In this document: positions 1 to 9,031 of the stretch, in pieces
Layout: each line of letters begins with the position of its first letter
Numbering within the stretch: position 1 is the stretch's first letter
From: Bradyrhizobiaceae bacterium
Lineage (GTDB): Bacteria > Bacteroidota > Ignavibacteria > Kapaibacteriales > Kapaibacteriaceae
NCBI GenBank assembly: GCA_024103135.1
Contig: JAGFIZ010000102.1
Span: 1 to 64,000 of the forward strand
Direction of reading: 5' to 3'
DNA length: 64,000 nt
Program-made: the position numbers and the translations under genes
The notes under the pieces: model-generated
What the model saw: only the letters and a program-made list of their open reading frames with translations
Databases searched by the model: none
What the model was told of the DNA's origin: nothing

Positions 1-8
1 TGATTTAC

Positions 9-31
9 TTGGTCGATGTTTGATCGACCAA
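9..31. promoter_or_regulatory. Perfect inverted repeat upstream of the first gene
   Basis: Nine-base arms TTGGTCGAT and ATCGACCAA flank a 5-base spacer. No T-run follows, so it is a poor intrinsic terminator. It may be an operator for the gene starting at 178 or the end of an upstream transcript. The window edge prevents a decision. Confidence 0.3.
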
Positions 32-177
32 ATCATAGTCAATCCACGCCTGATAGAGATTCCGATTGTGCAGTTACAACCTGGTGTCTACCTCTTGACT
101 ATGGTGTCACCAAAAGGGTTTACAACACAATTTTTTCAACGCTGAAATCACATAATTATCTCAACAGAGGAGTTGTT

Positions 178-3100
178 ATGCATCGTCGATTCGCTCTTTG
201 GAGTACCTACACACTTGGTGTAGCCGTACTTCTCGCGGTGCTGATTGGGATCGGTACTCAGAGTGCGCATGCACAGGCAAATAAGCCAGAGTTGCCCACG
301 CTCAGTCTTACTGGCACACAAAGTGGTTGGAATACCACCTACTACCCTGACGGGCGGATCTGGTCTGCTCAACAAGGAACCAATGGACGCCGTGAAATGC
401 TTGTTCCGGTATTCATCAAGAATTGTTGGCGAACAACCGCTGACTATGAAGCTTTCCCTATCTATAGCTTCAAGTTTAAGGTTCAGTTCGACTCCAGTGC
501 TTTGAAGTTCATTGGTGTTGAGAAGAATGGTCCACTTCGTGGAATCCAGAATACTCCGCTGACCTGCCTTGCACGTGATTTCGAGTTCTCGTCACACGTT
601 GCTCGTGATACCACGTATCAGTCAGTCATCAATGCACCAATTCAGAACCGTTTGCGTGGCAAGCGTGTTATGATTGATGCAGTTTCTTCAAAGCCACTTC
701 CACAAACTGGTGACATTACCACACCATGTGATCAGCGTCCATTCACGGAGCTGTGCTTCTTGCGCTTTGAAGTAATTGCACGTCCAGGTTCGGATCCTGT
801 GAGCTCACGTACCCCAATGATTCTGACCAATGACACCTTGTGGTACAACGACTTCCAAGTTGGCTTCGAGCGTCCATTCCCTAACGATCCACAGCCATCA
901 ACGTATGCTGGTTTGGGTGGCGTCGACAACTTCTACTTCGATAACAACCTTATCGAGCAAGTTCGTGACCCACTACGTCCATCACGTCCTGGCATGCTTT
1001 GGGTTGAAGTAACTGACCTTATTCCTGCCTTGTCATTCACGAACGTTGCTGACCCACGTTTCCGCTTGGTAGACTCAGTTGCCAATTCAAACGGTACGGA
1101 GTGGTTCGTTGTAGATCCTATCACGATTGACTCTGGTTCGAACTACGACGACAACGTAAACGGTATCGGTACCCGCGACATTGATGTGATCAATGCTGTT
1201 CTTGGTACACGTGCTTACGACATCACGGTTCAGTCTGATCAGCCATGGCTGAAGTTCAAATCGTTCCTTAAGGGCGGCCCTGGTGAAATCAACCCATTCC
1301 CACAGCCATCACGTGAAGGCTATGTAGCATACCTCGACAAGGGTATCCTTGGTACAACGCTCGGTATGACGCCAATGGGTGACAATACCACACCAATGCG
1401 CGACTTGAACATGCGCATTATCTGTGATCCAAATGAACTTCCAAAGAATGACAACGACCCGATCGAACTCGCAGGAATTTATGTTGGTCACCTGACGTTC
1501 GAATCAAACTCGATTGCATTCTCTCCAGTTCGCATCAAGGTTACCTTCATCTACTTCCGTGCTCCATTTGAGCCAAATGAGTTTGATGAGAACAACCAAT
1601 GGCAAACACGTCCAGGTGGTGCAGAACAAACAGGCATTCGTATCGAACTCCGTAACTCAGCCGATCCAGTTCAAAGAACCTACCTCGTAATGGGTGTTGG
1701 CGCTCGTGCAACAGACAATGCAGATCTTCTGTTCGGCGAAGGTGTTTGGGAAAACCCACTGTCCGGCTTTGGTGCTCGCTGGTATCCAAAGGATAAGGAA
1801 GGTAACGACATCTATCCTAACGGTTTGAGTGACTTGTGGGCAGCTACGGCTTCACGTCCAAAGGCTGCTTCACGCGACATTCGTAACATCTACTCGGACA
1901 CTACACTGCTGTACTGGTGCCGTTTCAACGCTGGCAATGCAGCTAACTATCCAGTAGTTGTAAGCTGGGACGTTGATAACTTCTCACCGTCATCTGACCT
2001 GTTCATTCGCGACACACTGAACGGTTCACGTTTCAACGTGAACATGCGCAATGCAACTAACATTGGTGGTTCTAACTACTCATTCACAATCCGTGATGCA
2101 GACATCAACGCATTCGTGATTGAGTACACATTGCCAAAGGTTGCCCGCTTCCCTGTTATCAACAAGGGATGGAACCTCTTGTCAGTGCCAGTTAACCCAT
2201 CATCGTCATACTGGAAGGACGTGTTCAAGAATTCCTTGAACATTCCAATTCGCTTCTCACAGAACATGTTCCAGACAAGTGAAACAAGCTTAGCTCCTGG
2301 TTTCGGCTACTTCGTAAAGTATAGCAACACTGTCGACAAGACGGTTGCTGGTAGCAGAATCAACAAGATCAATAGCGACGTATTCCCAACCCTGCTTACT
2401 GAAGGTTGGAATACCATCGGTTCGCTTTCTACTCCTGTTGGTACAAACAAGGTTAATGTACTTGCACTACCAACATCAACCTCAAATCCAACTATCGAAA
2501 GCGACATCTATCGCTACGTAACAGATCGTGGCTATCAAGCAGTTTCAGAAATCACACCTGGCTTGGGCTATTTTGTAAAGATCGCTGGTGAAGCCTATCT
2601 CCAGATGGATCCATCGATGCCAAAAGCTGGTGTTGACTTCAGCGCAGTTCGTTCCGCAATGCAATCGTCTGCAACACGCGTTACGGTTCTTGATGCCGAA
2701 AACCGCACGGCTGATGTATTCGTAGCTGAGAATGGCACTGTAGAAGCTCTCAACGTATTTGAGTTGCCACCGCTTCCACCGAACAACCTGTTCGATGTTC
2801 GCTTCAGCAACAACGCCTACGTTGAAACAGCAAACAACCCACTGATCCGCCTGCAAGGTGTAGACTTCCCAGTTGTTCTTACAATGAACAACCCAGCTCA
2901 GAACTACACAGTTGTAAACCCAGTAAGCGGTGAAGTTCTTGGTACAATCCTCGCTGGCCGTAGCAACTCGATCACTCTTACAGACAGCCGCACTCCTGCT
3001 GTTCGTCTGATGGGTGGCGACGTTGTAGCTGGTTCAGCTGTGGTTGTATCACCAAACCCAGTTCAGAACGCTGCAAACGTTACCTACACGGTTTCTGTAG

Positions 3101-3288
3101 CAGGTAACGTTACTGTTGAGCTGTTTAACGCAGTTGGCCAATTGGTTCAAACACTTGTAGCTGATGTTAAGACAGCTGGTGTTTACGATGCCAACTTCAA
3201 TGCAAACACACTGGCAGCAGGTCGGTACATCGTAAAGGTTACAAACGGCAACACCGTTAACACCAGCACGATCACCGTTGTTCGCTAA
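178..3288 (+). CDS. Large T9SS-exported surface protein
   Basis: The start at 178 is preferred over the longer frame from 16. It has an AGAGGAG ribosome site at about 165-171 and gives a clean signal peptide (MHRRFALW... to SAHAQ). The product is 1036 aa. A cohesin-like stretch follows the signal ('FDSSALKFIGV'). Near residues 659 and 739 are two tandem repeats with 'GWN' at the start and 'PG.GYFVK' at the end. The last 80 or so residues ('SPNPVQNAANVTYT' to the end) are a typical T9SS type A sorting domain. Codon choice is strongly restricted (Pro mostly CCA or CCT, Arg mostly CGT or CGC, Asn mostly AAC), as in very highly expressed genes. That suggests an abundant surface-layer or cell-wall protein; the precise function is unknown. 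A terminator follows directly. Confidence 0.85.
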   Translation: MHRRFALWSTYTLGVAVLLAVLIGIGTQSAHAQANKPELPTLSLTGTQSGWNTTYYPDGRIWSAQQGTNGRREMLVPVFIKNCWRTTADYEAFPIYSFKFKVQFDSSALKFIGVEKNGPLRGIQNTPLTCLARDFEFSSHVARDTTYQSVINAPIQNRLRGKRVMIDAVSSKPLPQTGDITTPCDQRPFTELCFLRFEVIARPGSDPVSSRTPMILTNDTLWYNDFQVGFERPFPNDPQPSTYAGLGGVDNFYFDNNLIEQVRDPLRPSRPGMLWVEVTDLIPALSFTNVADPRFRLVDSVANSNGTEWFVVDPITIDSGSNYDDNVNGIGTRDIDVINAVLGTRAYDITVQSDQPWLKFKSFLKGGPGEINPFPQPSREGYVAYLDKGILGTTLGMTPMGDNTTPMRDLNMRIICDPNELPKNDNDPIELAGIYVGHLTFESNSIAFSPVRIKVTFIYFRAPFEPNEFDENNQWQTRPGGAEQTGIRIELRNSADPVQRTYLVMGVGARATDNADLLFGEGVWENPLSGFGARWYPKDKEGNDIYPNGLSDLWAATASRPKAASRDIRNIYSDTTLLYWCRFNAGNAANYPVVVSWDVDNFSPSSDLFIRDTLNGSRFNVNMRNATNIGGSNYSFTIRDADINAFVIEYTLPKVARFPVINKGWNLLSVPVNPSSSYWKDVFKNSLNIPIRFSQNMFQTSETSLAPGFGYFVKYSNTVDKTVAGSRINKINSDVFPTLLTEGWNTIGSLSTPVGTNKVNVLALPTSTSNPTIESDIYRYVTDRGYQAVSEITPGLGYFVKIAGEAYLQMDPSMPKAGVDFSAVRSAMQSSATRVTVLDAENRTADVFVAENGTVEALNVFELPPLPPNNLFDVRFSNNAYVETANNPLIRLQGVDFPVVLTMNNPAQNYTVVNPVSGEVLGTILAGRSNSITLTDSRTPAVRLMGGDVVAGSAVVVSPNPVQNAANVTYTVSVAGNVTVELFNAVGQLVQTLVADVKTAGVYDANFNANTLAAGRYIVKVTNGNTVNTSTITVVR

Positions 3289-3306
3289 TCAAGGCAAGCT
3301 ATAACC

Positions 3307-3337
3307 AAGGGCAGCAGTGATCCTGCTGCCCTTTTTT
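3307..3337 (+). terminator. Rho-independent terminator after the first gene
   Basis: Arms GGGCAGCAG and CTGCTGCCC (9 bp, extended by two A-T pairs) surround a 5-base loop and are followed by a T-rich tail. It closes the monocistronic surface-protein gene. Confidence 0.9.
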
Positions 3338-3380
3338 ATTCACGGTACCATTTGCCACGATCTAATTAGGACGGACGCTC

Positions 3381-4214
3381 ATGAAGTATTTGGCCTATAT
3401 AACATTGGGGTTGCTACTCCTGGTGAGCTCTCTATGCTTGGCGACTGAGTTGCATGCACAGAAGATCGAGCTACCTCTTACAGTCAAGAACATCACTCCG
3501 GTGAAGACTGGCGAATTCTTGTTTACGGTAGGGGCTCATCCTCAGGGTACGAATGGCCTTGATACAGCGATTGGTGAAAGAGAAATCCCTAGTATTCCTT
3601 TGCCGGGCGACATCTACTATGTGTGGACCATAGCCCCTTACGAAGAAGAAATTTGGCTGAGCCCTCGAGAGTACCGTAAGCTTTTGCCGGATTCAGCATT
3701 TATGGTGTCTTACGACCTCAGAATTAACTGGAGTGGTGGAAAGGTCGAGATTACATGGCCAGGTAAGCTACATGAGGGAATCGACTCGGCTTGGATTACT
3801 GACGGTTATAGTGACTTTCCTGACAACTTCCTTTCGGCAAAGGTCACCCCTGGTGGAAAGTTCCTTACAGACAATCCAAGTATAACGCGCCTTAAAGTTC
3901 TTGTCTGGTACAACAGTAAGGTGCTAAGCGTGGACGATGATCGTGGAATGGAGGAAAGGGGCAATGGAATTGCACACATACCTCACATTGGCATTGCACC
4001 TCATCCAGCTGTGGGAATGACGAAGATTACCTGTACTTCGAATATTTCGCAGATTGTAGTAACTGATGCTTCGGGTAGAGAGTTGATACAATTCCAAGCG
4101 CAGAACCAGACAGAATGTCTAGTCAATCTGTCCGATCTTTGCAGTGGTCTATACACCCTGTGTGTTGTAGAACAAGGCGGAAACACAAACTGCATTCCTT
4201 TTATCCATGAGTGA
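3381..4214 (+). CDS. Secreted protein with T9SS-type C-terminal domain
   Basis: The 277-aa product begins with a signal peptide (MKYLAYITLG... to ELHAQ). It ends with a beta-rich domain of about 70 residues carrying 'APHPAVG', 'VVTDASGREL' and 'LCSGLYTLCV', matching the layout of T9SS type A sorting domains. The central region resembles nothing I recognise. The gene starts 43 bp after the preceding terminator, and its stop overlaps the start of the GT2 gene, so it probably heads the glycan-gene transcript. Function unknown. Confidence 0.75.
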   Translation: MKYLAYITLGLLLLVSSLCLATELHAQKIELPLTVKNITPVKTGEFLFTVGAHPQGTNGLDTAIGEREIPSIPLPGDIYYVWTIAPYEEEIWLSPREYRKLLPDSAFMVSYDLRINWSGGKVEITWPGKLHEGIDSAWITDGYSDFPDNFLSAKVTPGGKFLTDNPSITRLKVLVWYNSKVLSVDDDRGMEERGNGIAHIPHIGIAPHPAVGMTKITCTSNISQIVVTDASGRELIQFQAQNQTECLVNLSDLCSGLYTLCVVEQGGNTNCIPFIHE

Positions 4215-5241
4215 AGAACACTCCATAAATAGAAGTCAGCACAACAAGAATCGATACCGAGGTAGGCGAAGATTCCGCAGCAATGATGCCGGCGGACGTA
4301 TGCGACCTGTTGGAACGGTAACGGTAGTGATTCCACTTCTCAACGAAGAAGAGTCGCTACCAATTCTGGGTGCAAAGCTCGAAGAGGTACTTAATCGTAT
4401 CGCTCCGGACTCGTGGAATGTGTTGTTCATTGATGACGGTAGCACGGACGGATCGTATCGTGTTCTAGAAGACCTTCATACCAAGAATCATCGCTTCACG
4501 GCTATTCGATTCAGACGGAACTACGGTAAGAGTGCAGCCCTGGCTGTTGGTTTTGCCGAAGCTCGAGGCGAATACGTCATCACCATGGATGCAGACCTGC
4601 AGGATGATCCTCAGGAACTGCCGGCTCTCATTGCAAAACTGGAAGAAGGGTACGACCTGGTGTCAGGTTGGAAGCGGAAACGGTATGACCCTTGGCACAA
4701 AACAATCCCATCAAAGCTGTTCAATGCCGTAACATCTATGATGTCGGGTATCAAGTTGCACGACTTCAATTGTGGACTCAAGGCATACAGACGGGAAGTT
4801 GTCGAGACCGTACAGGTGTATGGCGAAATGCATCGCTACATCCCGGCGCTGGCACACTGGGAAGGCTTTCGTGTAACTGAGCTTCCTGTTCAGCATCATC
4901 CGCGCAAGTATGGCGTCTCCAAGTTTGGTGTAAGTCGATTCCTTAAAGGGTTTCTAGACCTACTCACCGTGCTCTTTACGACCCGTTTTGTCAAGCGCCC
5001 CATGCACCTGTTTGGTGGTGTAGGAGGGTTGTTTGCGCTAATTGGATTTGTTACCGACCTATATCTTGCCATTGAGTGGGCACTAGGCCTTACATCGCTA
5101 AGTAACAGGCCCCTTGCCTTGTTTGGTGTAGCGATGATTATTGTAGGCGTTCAACTTGTTTCGATCGGACTAATTGGAGAGCTCATCGTCAAGAACAGTT
5201 TGAAGCGCGAACGGTATTCTATTAAGGAGAGGATTCCATGA
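4207..5241 (+). CDS. Glycosyltransferase family 2, DPM1/GtrB-like, membrane-anchored
   Basis: The product is 344 aa. Its GT-A domain carries 'VVIPLLNEEESLP', 'FIDDGSTDGSYRVL', and the metal-binding 'MDADLQDDPQ'. Two C-terminal membrane helices follow (around 'LFGGVGGLFALIGFVTDLYL' and 'LFGVAMIIVGVQLVSIGLIG'). This is the architecture of enzymes that load a sugar or aminosugar from a nucleotide donor onto polyprenyl phosphate at the inner membrane. The first 30 residues are a basic, low-complexity extension. An internal ATG at 4300 would start just before the catalytic fold, so the true start is uncertain. The gene overlaps both neighbours by a few bases, implying translational coupling. Confidence 0.9.
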   Translation: MSEEHSINRSQHNKNRYRGRRRFRSNDAGGRMRPVGTVTVVIPLLNEEESLPILGAKLEEVLNRIAPDSWNVLFIDDGSTDGSYRVLEDLHTKNHRFTAIRFRRNYGKSAALAVGFAEARGEYVITMDADLQDDPQELPALIAKLEEGYDLVSGWKRKRYDPWHKTIPSKLFNAVTSMMSGIKLHDFNCGLKAYRREVVETVQVYGEMHRYIPALAHWEGFRVTELPVQHHPRKYGVSKFGVSRFLKGFLDLLTVLFTTRFVKRPMHLFGGVGGLFALIGFVTDLYLAIEWALGLTSLSNRPLALFGVAMIIVGVQLVSIGLIGELIVKNSLKRERYSIKERIP

Positions 5242-5999
5242 GCTTTCGCAATGCGATTGTGGTACTGGTCTTTGTCACCTGTGCTGTTGGACTTTCTGCC
5301 CAGGTGAGATTTCGCATTGCGGCAGGCCTAAGTACGGATTGGATTACCAACAACAACCCAGCAACGTATCGAATGGTTGCCGAGGATAATGCGAGCGATG
5401 ACAAGCCCGCAGGTGGCAGTCTTGATGGAATGCAGATGGGTTGGGGTTTGCATGGTTATGCCGACATCGACAAACAGAAGTACTTCCGGATTCCGTTCGG
5501 TGTTGACTATTGGATGTACGATGGTACACAGTCGATACAGAGCTACCTCAGCGGAGTTCAGGTCCGCCATGAAGTGAACATCGTTAGCACCAAGGTTGGT
5601 TTCGAATGGTCGTTTGCAGAGTTCCCGCTTGCATACGCACGAGCATACCTAGGTGGCGAGATACGACCAACCTTCATTGGCGCAAACAATGTTCATTCGC
5701 GGTTGTGGGAGTACGGTAACTCGGAGATTCGTACCGACACAACAACCGATGTGAGTCTGAAGGAAGCCTGTACCCGCGTTGGTGGAATGGTTAGACTAGG
5801 GATCGAGGGCGAACTGTACTACCCAGTGTTTATCAACACCAGTGTGGCATGGGGCGTAATGAATCTGATTGGACGAGATACTAGGCCCACATGGGAAGGG
5901 GGCAGAGGAGAGCTTCTGACCGTCTCCAAATTGAATGAAGCAGGTGAGAGCTACGTTGAACACCTGAACTTTACCTTCATGATTCAAGTTCGACTGTAA
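5238..5999 (+). CDS. Exported protein, probable outer-membrane beta-barrel
   Basis: The 253-aa product has a signal peptide ending near 'GLSAQ'. The rest is rich in alternating aromatic and polar strands such as 'FRIPFGVDYWMYDG' and ends in 'FTFMIQVRL', which resembles a barrel closing strand. No family is recognised. It overlaps the upstream GT2 gene (ATGA) and the downstream GT9 gene (TAATG), so it is transcribed with glycan-assembly genes. It may be an outer-membrane component linked to surface glycan; that is inference. Confidence 0.65.
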   Translation: MSFRNAIVVLVFVTCAVGLSAQVRFRIAAGLSTDWITNNNPATYRMVAEDNASDDKPAGGSLDGMQMGWGLHGYADIDKQKYFRIPFGVDYWMYDGTQSIQSYLSGVQVRHEVNIVSTKVGFEWSFAEFPLAYARAYLGGEIRPTFIGANNVHSRLWEYGNSEIRTDTTTDVSLKEACTRVGGMVRLGIEGELYYPVFINTSVAWGVMNLIGRDTRPTWEGGRGELLTVSKLNEAGESYVEHLNFTFMIQVRL

Positions 6000-7057
6000 T
6001 GAACTACCGTGCAGATTGCATTCACTTTGTTGGATGTGTTCCCTGCAAACCAAACAAGATGTATGGTGCTGAATGTAGCGACTGCTCGTACTACACTCAG
6101 CGGAAGGGTAGAATACTCGTCATTAAACTGGGTGCTGCTGGTGACGTGATTCGTACCACCGTCATCCTTTCCTCGATTCGTGAGGTCTACCCGGAGCATG
6201 AGATATGGTGGATAACGGAAACACCACAACTGCTGCCTTCCAGCGTACACAAGCGCCTTGAGTTCAACCTTGCCAATACGCTGTTGGTACAGGCAACAGA
6301 GTTCGACGTTGTCTACAGTCTTGATAAGGATGCGTTTGCCTGCGCTCTGGAACTGTCCGTAACGAAGAAGCAGACCTTTGGTTTTACCCTGCAGGATGGG
6401 TTACCTGCTCCTGCCAATGAACTTGCTAGGCATAAGTTTATCACGGGCATTTTTGATAGGGCAAACAAGGCCAATACACTCTCATATCAGCAAGAAATAC
6501 TTGAGTTGTGTGGCTTTACGTATACAGGACAAGAATACGAGCTTGATGTACCGGGTGCTTCACCGCTCGTTATCGAAAGCAGTGCACCAGTCGTTGGTTT
6601 GAATACTGGTTGTGGGGATCGATGGGTGTCGAGAGAGTGGCCCTTGGACTACTGGAAGCAGCTCATCACTCAGCTTGCAGATTGGAAGTACACCGTCGTA
6701 CTCCTTGGTGGGCCTGCAGAACATGAACGAAACATTGAGTTGTCTAGTCAAACACAGGCAGTCTATCGGGGCACGTATTCACTACCAGACTTTGTTGCCG
6801 TAGTCAACAGATGCGATGTGGTGGTGAGTGCTGTTACAATGGCAATGCACGTTGCAATTGCAATGAAGAAGCCCTTGGTGCTAATGAACAACATCTTCAA
6901 CAAGCATGAGTTCGAACTCTATGGTCGGGGAGAGATCATTGAACCACCCCTCGAATGCCAATGCTTCTTTGGTCAAACATGCACGAACACAGAGTATCGA
7001 TGCATGGACCATTTAATGCCACAAACGGTGGCAGATGCTGTTAAACGTTACTTGTAG
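5999..7057 (+). CDS. Glycosyltransferase family 9 (heptosyltransferase-like) with Cys clusters
   Basis: The product is 352 aa. After a Cys-rich leader it has the GT9/GT-B signature 'ILVIKLGAAGDVIRTTVILS', the donor-side segment 'GLNTGCGDRWVSREWP' and 'DVVVSAVTMAMHVAIAMKKP'. Family members transfer heptose or related sugars onto LPS or other surface glycans. The unusual features are Cys 7, 13, 16, 26 and 29 at the N-terminus and Cys 320, 322, 328 and 335 at the C-terminus, which could bind a metal or Fe-S centre. The end overlaps the convergent GT2 gene by 10 bp. Confidence 0.85.
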   Translation: MNYRADCIHFVGCVPCKPNKMYGAECSDCSYYTQRKGRILVIKLGAAGDVIRTTVILSSIREVYPEHEIWWITETPQLLPSSVHKRLEFNLANTLLVQATEFDVVYSLDKDAFACALELSVTKKQTFGFTLQDGLPAPANELARHKFITGIFDRANKANTLSYQQEILELCGFTYTGQEYELDVPGASPLVIESSAPVVGLNTGCGDRWVSREWPLDYWKQLITQLADWKYTVVLLGGPAEHERNIELSSQTQAVYRGTYSLPDFVAVVNRCDVVVSAVTMAMHVAIAMKKPLVLMNNIFNKHEFELYGRGEIIEPPLECQCFFGQTCTNTEYRCMDHLMPQTVADAVKRYL

Positions 7058-8052
7058 TACGTCTGTTCGAATGCATGTCCGTCCTTCCTGCCAAGGATCA
7101 TGCGAAACCATAGCCCCCTGACAAAGCCAAGCCCGTAACCAAATAGTTGAACGCATGAGGCAACGACACTTAGGATTCCAACGGTAATGGATCGCTGACG
7201 AAGTGTTGCATGAAGTAGGATGAGAGCTAGGTACAATGCAAGCGGAAGGAGTGTAGACCAGCCAAGGGGAACGACGATGGTATACACGATGGCAGTGATT
7301 GAGTAGGCCAGAAAGGCGACTGGGAAGAAATGCGTGAGCTTGAGCGTGCCAGGATGCTTGATGGTTAGGTTGATACGGGCATCCCCACTATTGAACACCT
7401 GCCGGTAGAACTTGCGTAGATCAGTACGTCGTTTGTGGTAGACCCACGCCTCCGGAATAAGGCCAACCTTGAAACCTGCCTTGATCATACGAATGCTCAA
7501 GTCGATGTCCTCGCCAAAGCGCATAGGTGCAAAGCCCTTGGTGACGTTGAACACCTCACGATCCATACCCATGTTGAATGACCGAGGGTGGAATGCGCCA
7601 CCAGTTCTCACTGCCGAGCCACGTATGCCTCCAGTGGTGAGGATGGACGTCATGGCATAGCTGATGGCCTTCTGAACAGGCGAAAACGCCGTATGCTCCC
7701 TGTCTGGTCCACCAAATGCCTGAAGTCCCCTTTGCGTACGCGCAGCATCGATCGAGGCTAGCCAGGTGGGTGGTACGGTACAATCGCTATCCAGGAACAG
7801 GAAGACATTGCCATCGGCAATGGTACACCCATGGTTACGTGCCGGACCAGGTCCACCATTCGGAATCGTGACGTAGGTAATGTCCAAACTTCCCGTCCAT
7901 CGTTCGCAGACGTCTGCAGACGTAACCGTGGAGCCGTCCTCGACAACGACGATCTCGAAGTCCTTCAGCGTCTGTGCAGCCAAGCTCTCAAGGAGCTCGG
8001 CCATCTCATCTGGTCTGTTGTACACAGCCACGATGATGGAATATTTCACCAT
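7048..8052 (-). CDS. Glycosyltransferase family 2 with C-terminal membrane helices
   Basis: The 334-aa product has a GT-A fold: 'YSIIVAVYNRPDEMAELLES', 'VVVEDGST', 'GGPGPARNHG' and the acceptor-side metal motif 'FLFLDSDC'. Two or three hydrophobic helices lie near the C-terminus ('HFFPVAFLAYSITAIVYTIV', 'LLPLALYLALILL'). It is the only minus-strand gene of the glycan cluster. It is convergent with the GT9 gene and divergent from the methyltransferase. Its likely role is polysaccharide or lipid-linked oligosaccharide synthesis; donor and acceptor cannot be read from sequence. Confidence 0.88.
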   Translation of the reverse strand: MVKYSIIVAVYNRPDEMAELLESLAAQTLKDFEIVVVEDGSTVTSADVCERWTGSLDITYVTIPNGGPGPARNHGCTIADGNVFLFLDSDCTVPPTWLASIDAARTQRGLQAFGGPDREHTAFSPVQKAISYAMTSILTTGGIRGSAVRTGGAFHPRSFNMGMDREVFNVTKGFAPMRFGEDIDLSIRMIKAGFKVGLIPEAWVYHKRRTDLRKFYRQVFNSGDARINLTIKHPGTLKLTHFFPVAFLAYSITAIVYTIVVPLGWSTLLPLALYLALILLHATLRQRSITVGILSVVASCVQLFGYGLGFVRGLWFRMILGRKDGHAFEQTYYK

Positions 8053-8149
8053 ACCTCCATGATTGGAATTGTTGGCCCGAATGGATCATGTAACCAGGCA
8101 AACCATCTACTTGTGGCTACGAACTTAGCTCATGGTATCTTTGGTATCC

Positions 8150-8980
8150 ATGACTACATCAAGTAATCGCGATTTAGCTGCAGTTGTAGAGCAATTTGCA
8201 AAGCATCCACGTACCCGACGCAATTTTCGCATGCAGTATCGGTTGGCTGTTCACACCCTGATACCGTGGTTGGAGAAGCTCGGCGTTCTGCCTGCAAATC
8301 CAGCAGTCTGTGAAATTGGTTGTGGCGAAGGTGGCGTCATCGATGCATTTGCACAACACGGTACGTCGGCAGCACTAGGGACTGACATCGTTGGATTGTT
8401 GCTAGAGCAGATATCGATTCCCATTGCAAAGGAGCTCAACCTGCCGGTTGATTTCACCGCTCACGATGTGATCGGCGATGCAATACCACCAGAGTGGGAT
8501 CAGCGCTTCGACGTAGTTGTCCTCCGTGACGTTATTGAACACCTGGACGACCAAGGGGCTGCAATGCGTTCGATACGACGTATTCTCAAGCCCAACGGAA
8601 CGATTCTCCTGACGTTTCCACCGTATACGTCGGCCTTCGGCGGACACCAACAACTACTCGGCACCACACTAGGAAATCTACCGTTTGTACATCTCCTGCC
8701 ACGGAGTGTGTTTGAGCAGATCATTAAAAAAGGTGATGAGGTAAACCAGGACGAAGTTCGCAGACTACACGCAATTCGAGCTAGCGTAAAGGGCGTAAAG
8801 GATGCAGCACGGAGGGCAGGACTAGAAGTACTCGCAGAGCGCTACTTTGGTTTACGTCCTGTTTTTCGATGGAAGTACAACCTTCCCATCCCTACGCTTG
8901 AGCTTACTGCAGTCCGTGGATTTCCACTTGTGAAAACATTGGCAATGGAAGCAGCAATTGTTTTCCGGCCGGCACGCTAG
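8150..8980 (+). CDS. Class I SAM-dependent methyltransferase
   Basis: Starts at 8132 and 8150 are both possible. I prefer 8150 because the family region begins soon afterwards. The product of about 276 aa has motif I 'VCEIGCGEGGVIDAFAQHG', the post-I region 'DVVVLRDVIEHLDD', and 'LKPNGTILLTFPP'. It fits the family often found in surface polysaccharide clusters that methylates sugars or quinone-like acceptors. Its position between glycosyltransferases favours a glycan substrate. The divergent promoter for this gene and the minus-strand GT2 must lie in about 8053-8149. Confidence 0.85.
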   Translation: MTTSSNRDLAAVVEQFAKHPRTRRNFRMQYRLAVHTLIPWLEKLGVLPANPAVCEIGCGEGGVIDAFAQHGTSAALGTDIVGLLLEQISIPIAKELNLPVDFTAHDVIGDAIPPEWDQRFDVVVLRDVIEHLDDQGAAMRSIRRILKPNGTILLTFPPYTSAFGGHQQLLGTTLGNLPFVHLLPRSVFEQIIKKGDEVNQDEVRRLHAIRASVKGVKDAARRAGLEVLAERYFGLRPVFRWKYNLPIPTLELTAVRGFPLVKTLAMEAAIVFRPAR

Positions 8981-9031
8981 TGGTGAACTCGCGAACCAGT
9001 GCCGTGAGTCCTGCAGTCTAACATCACAACC

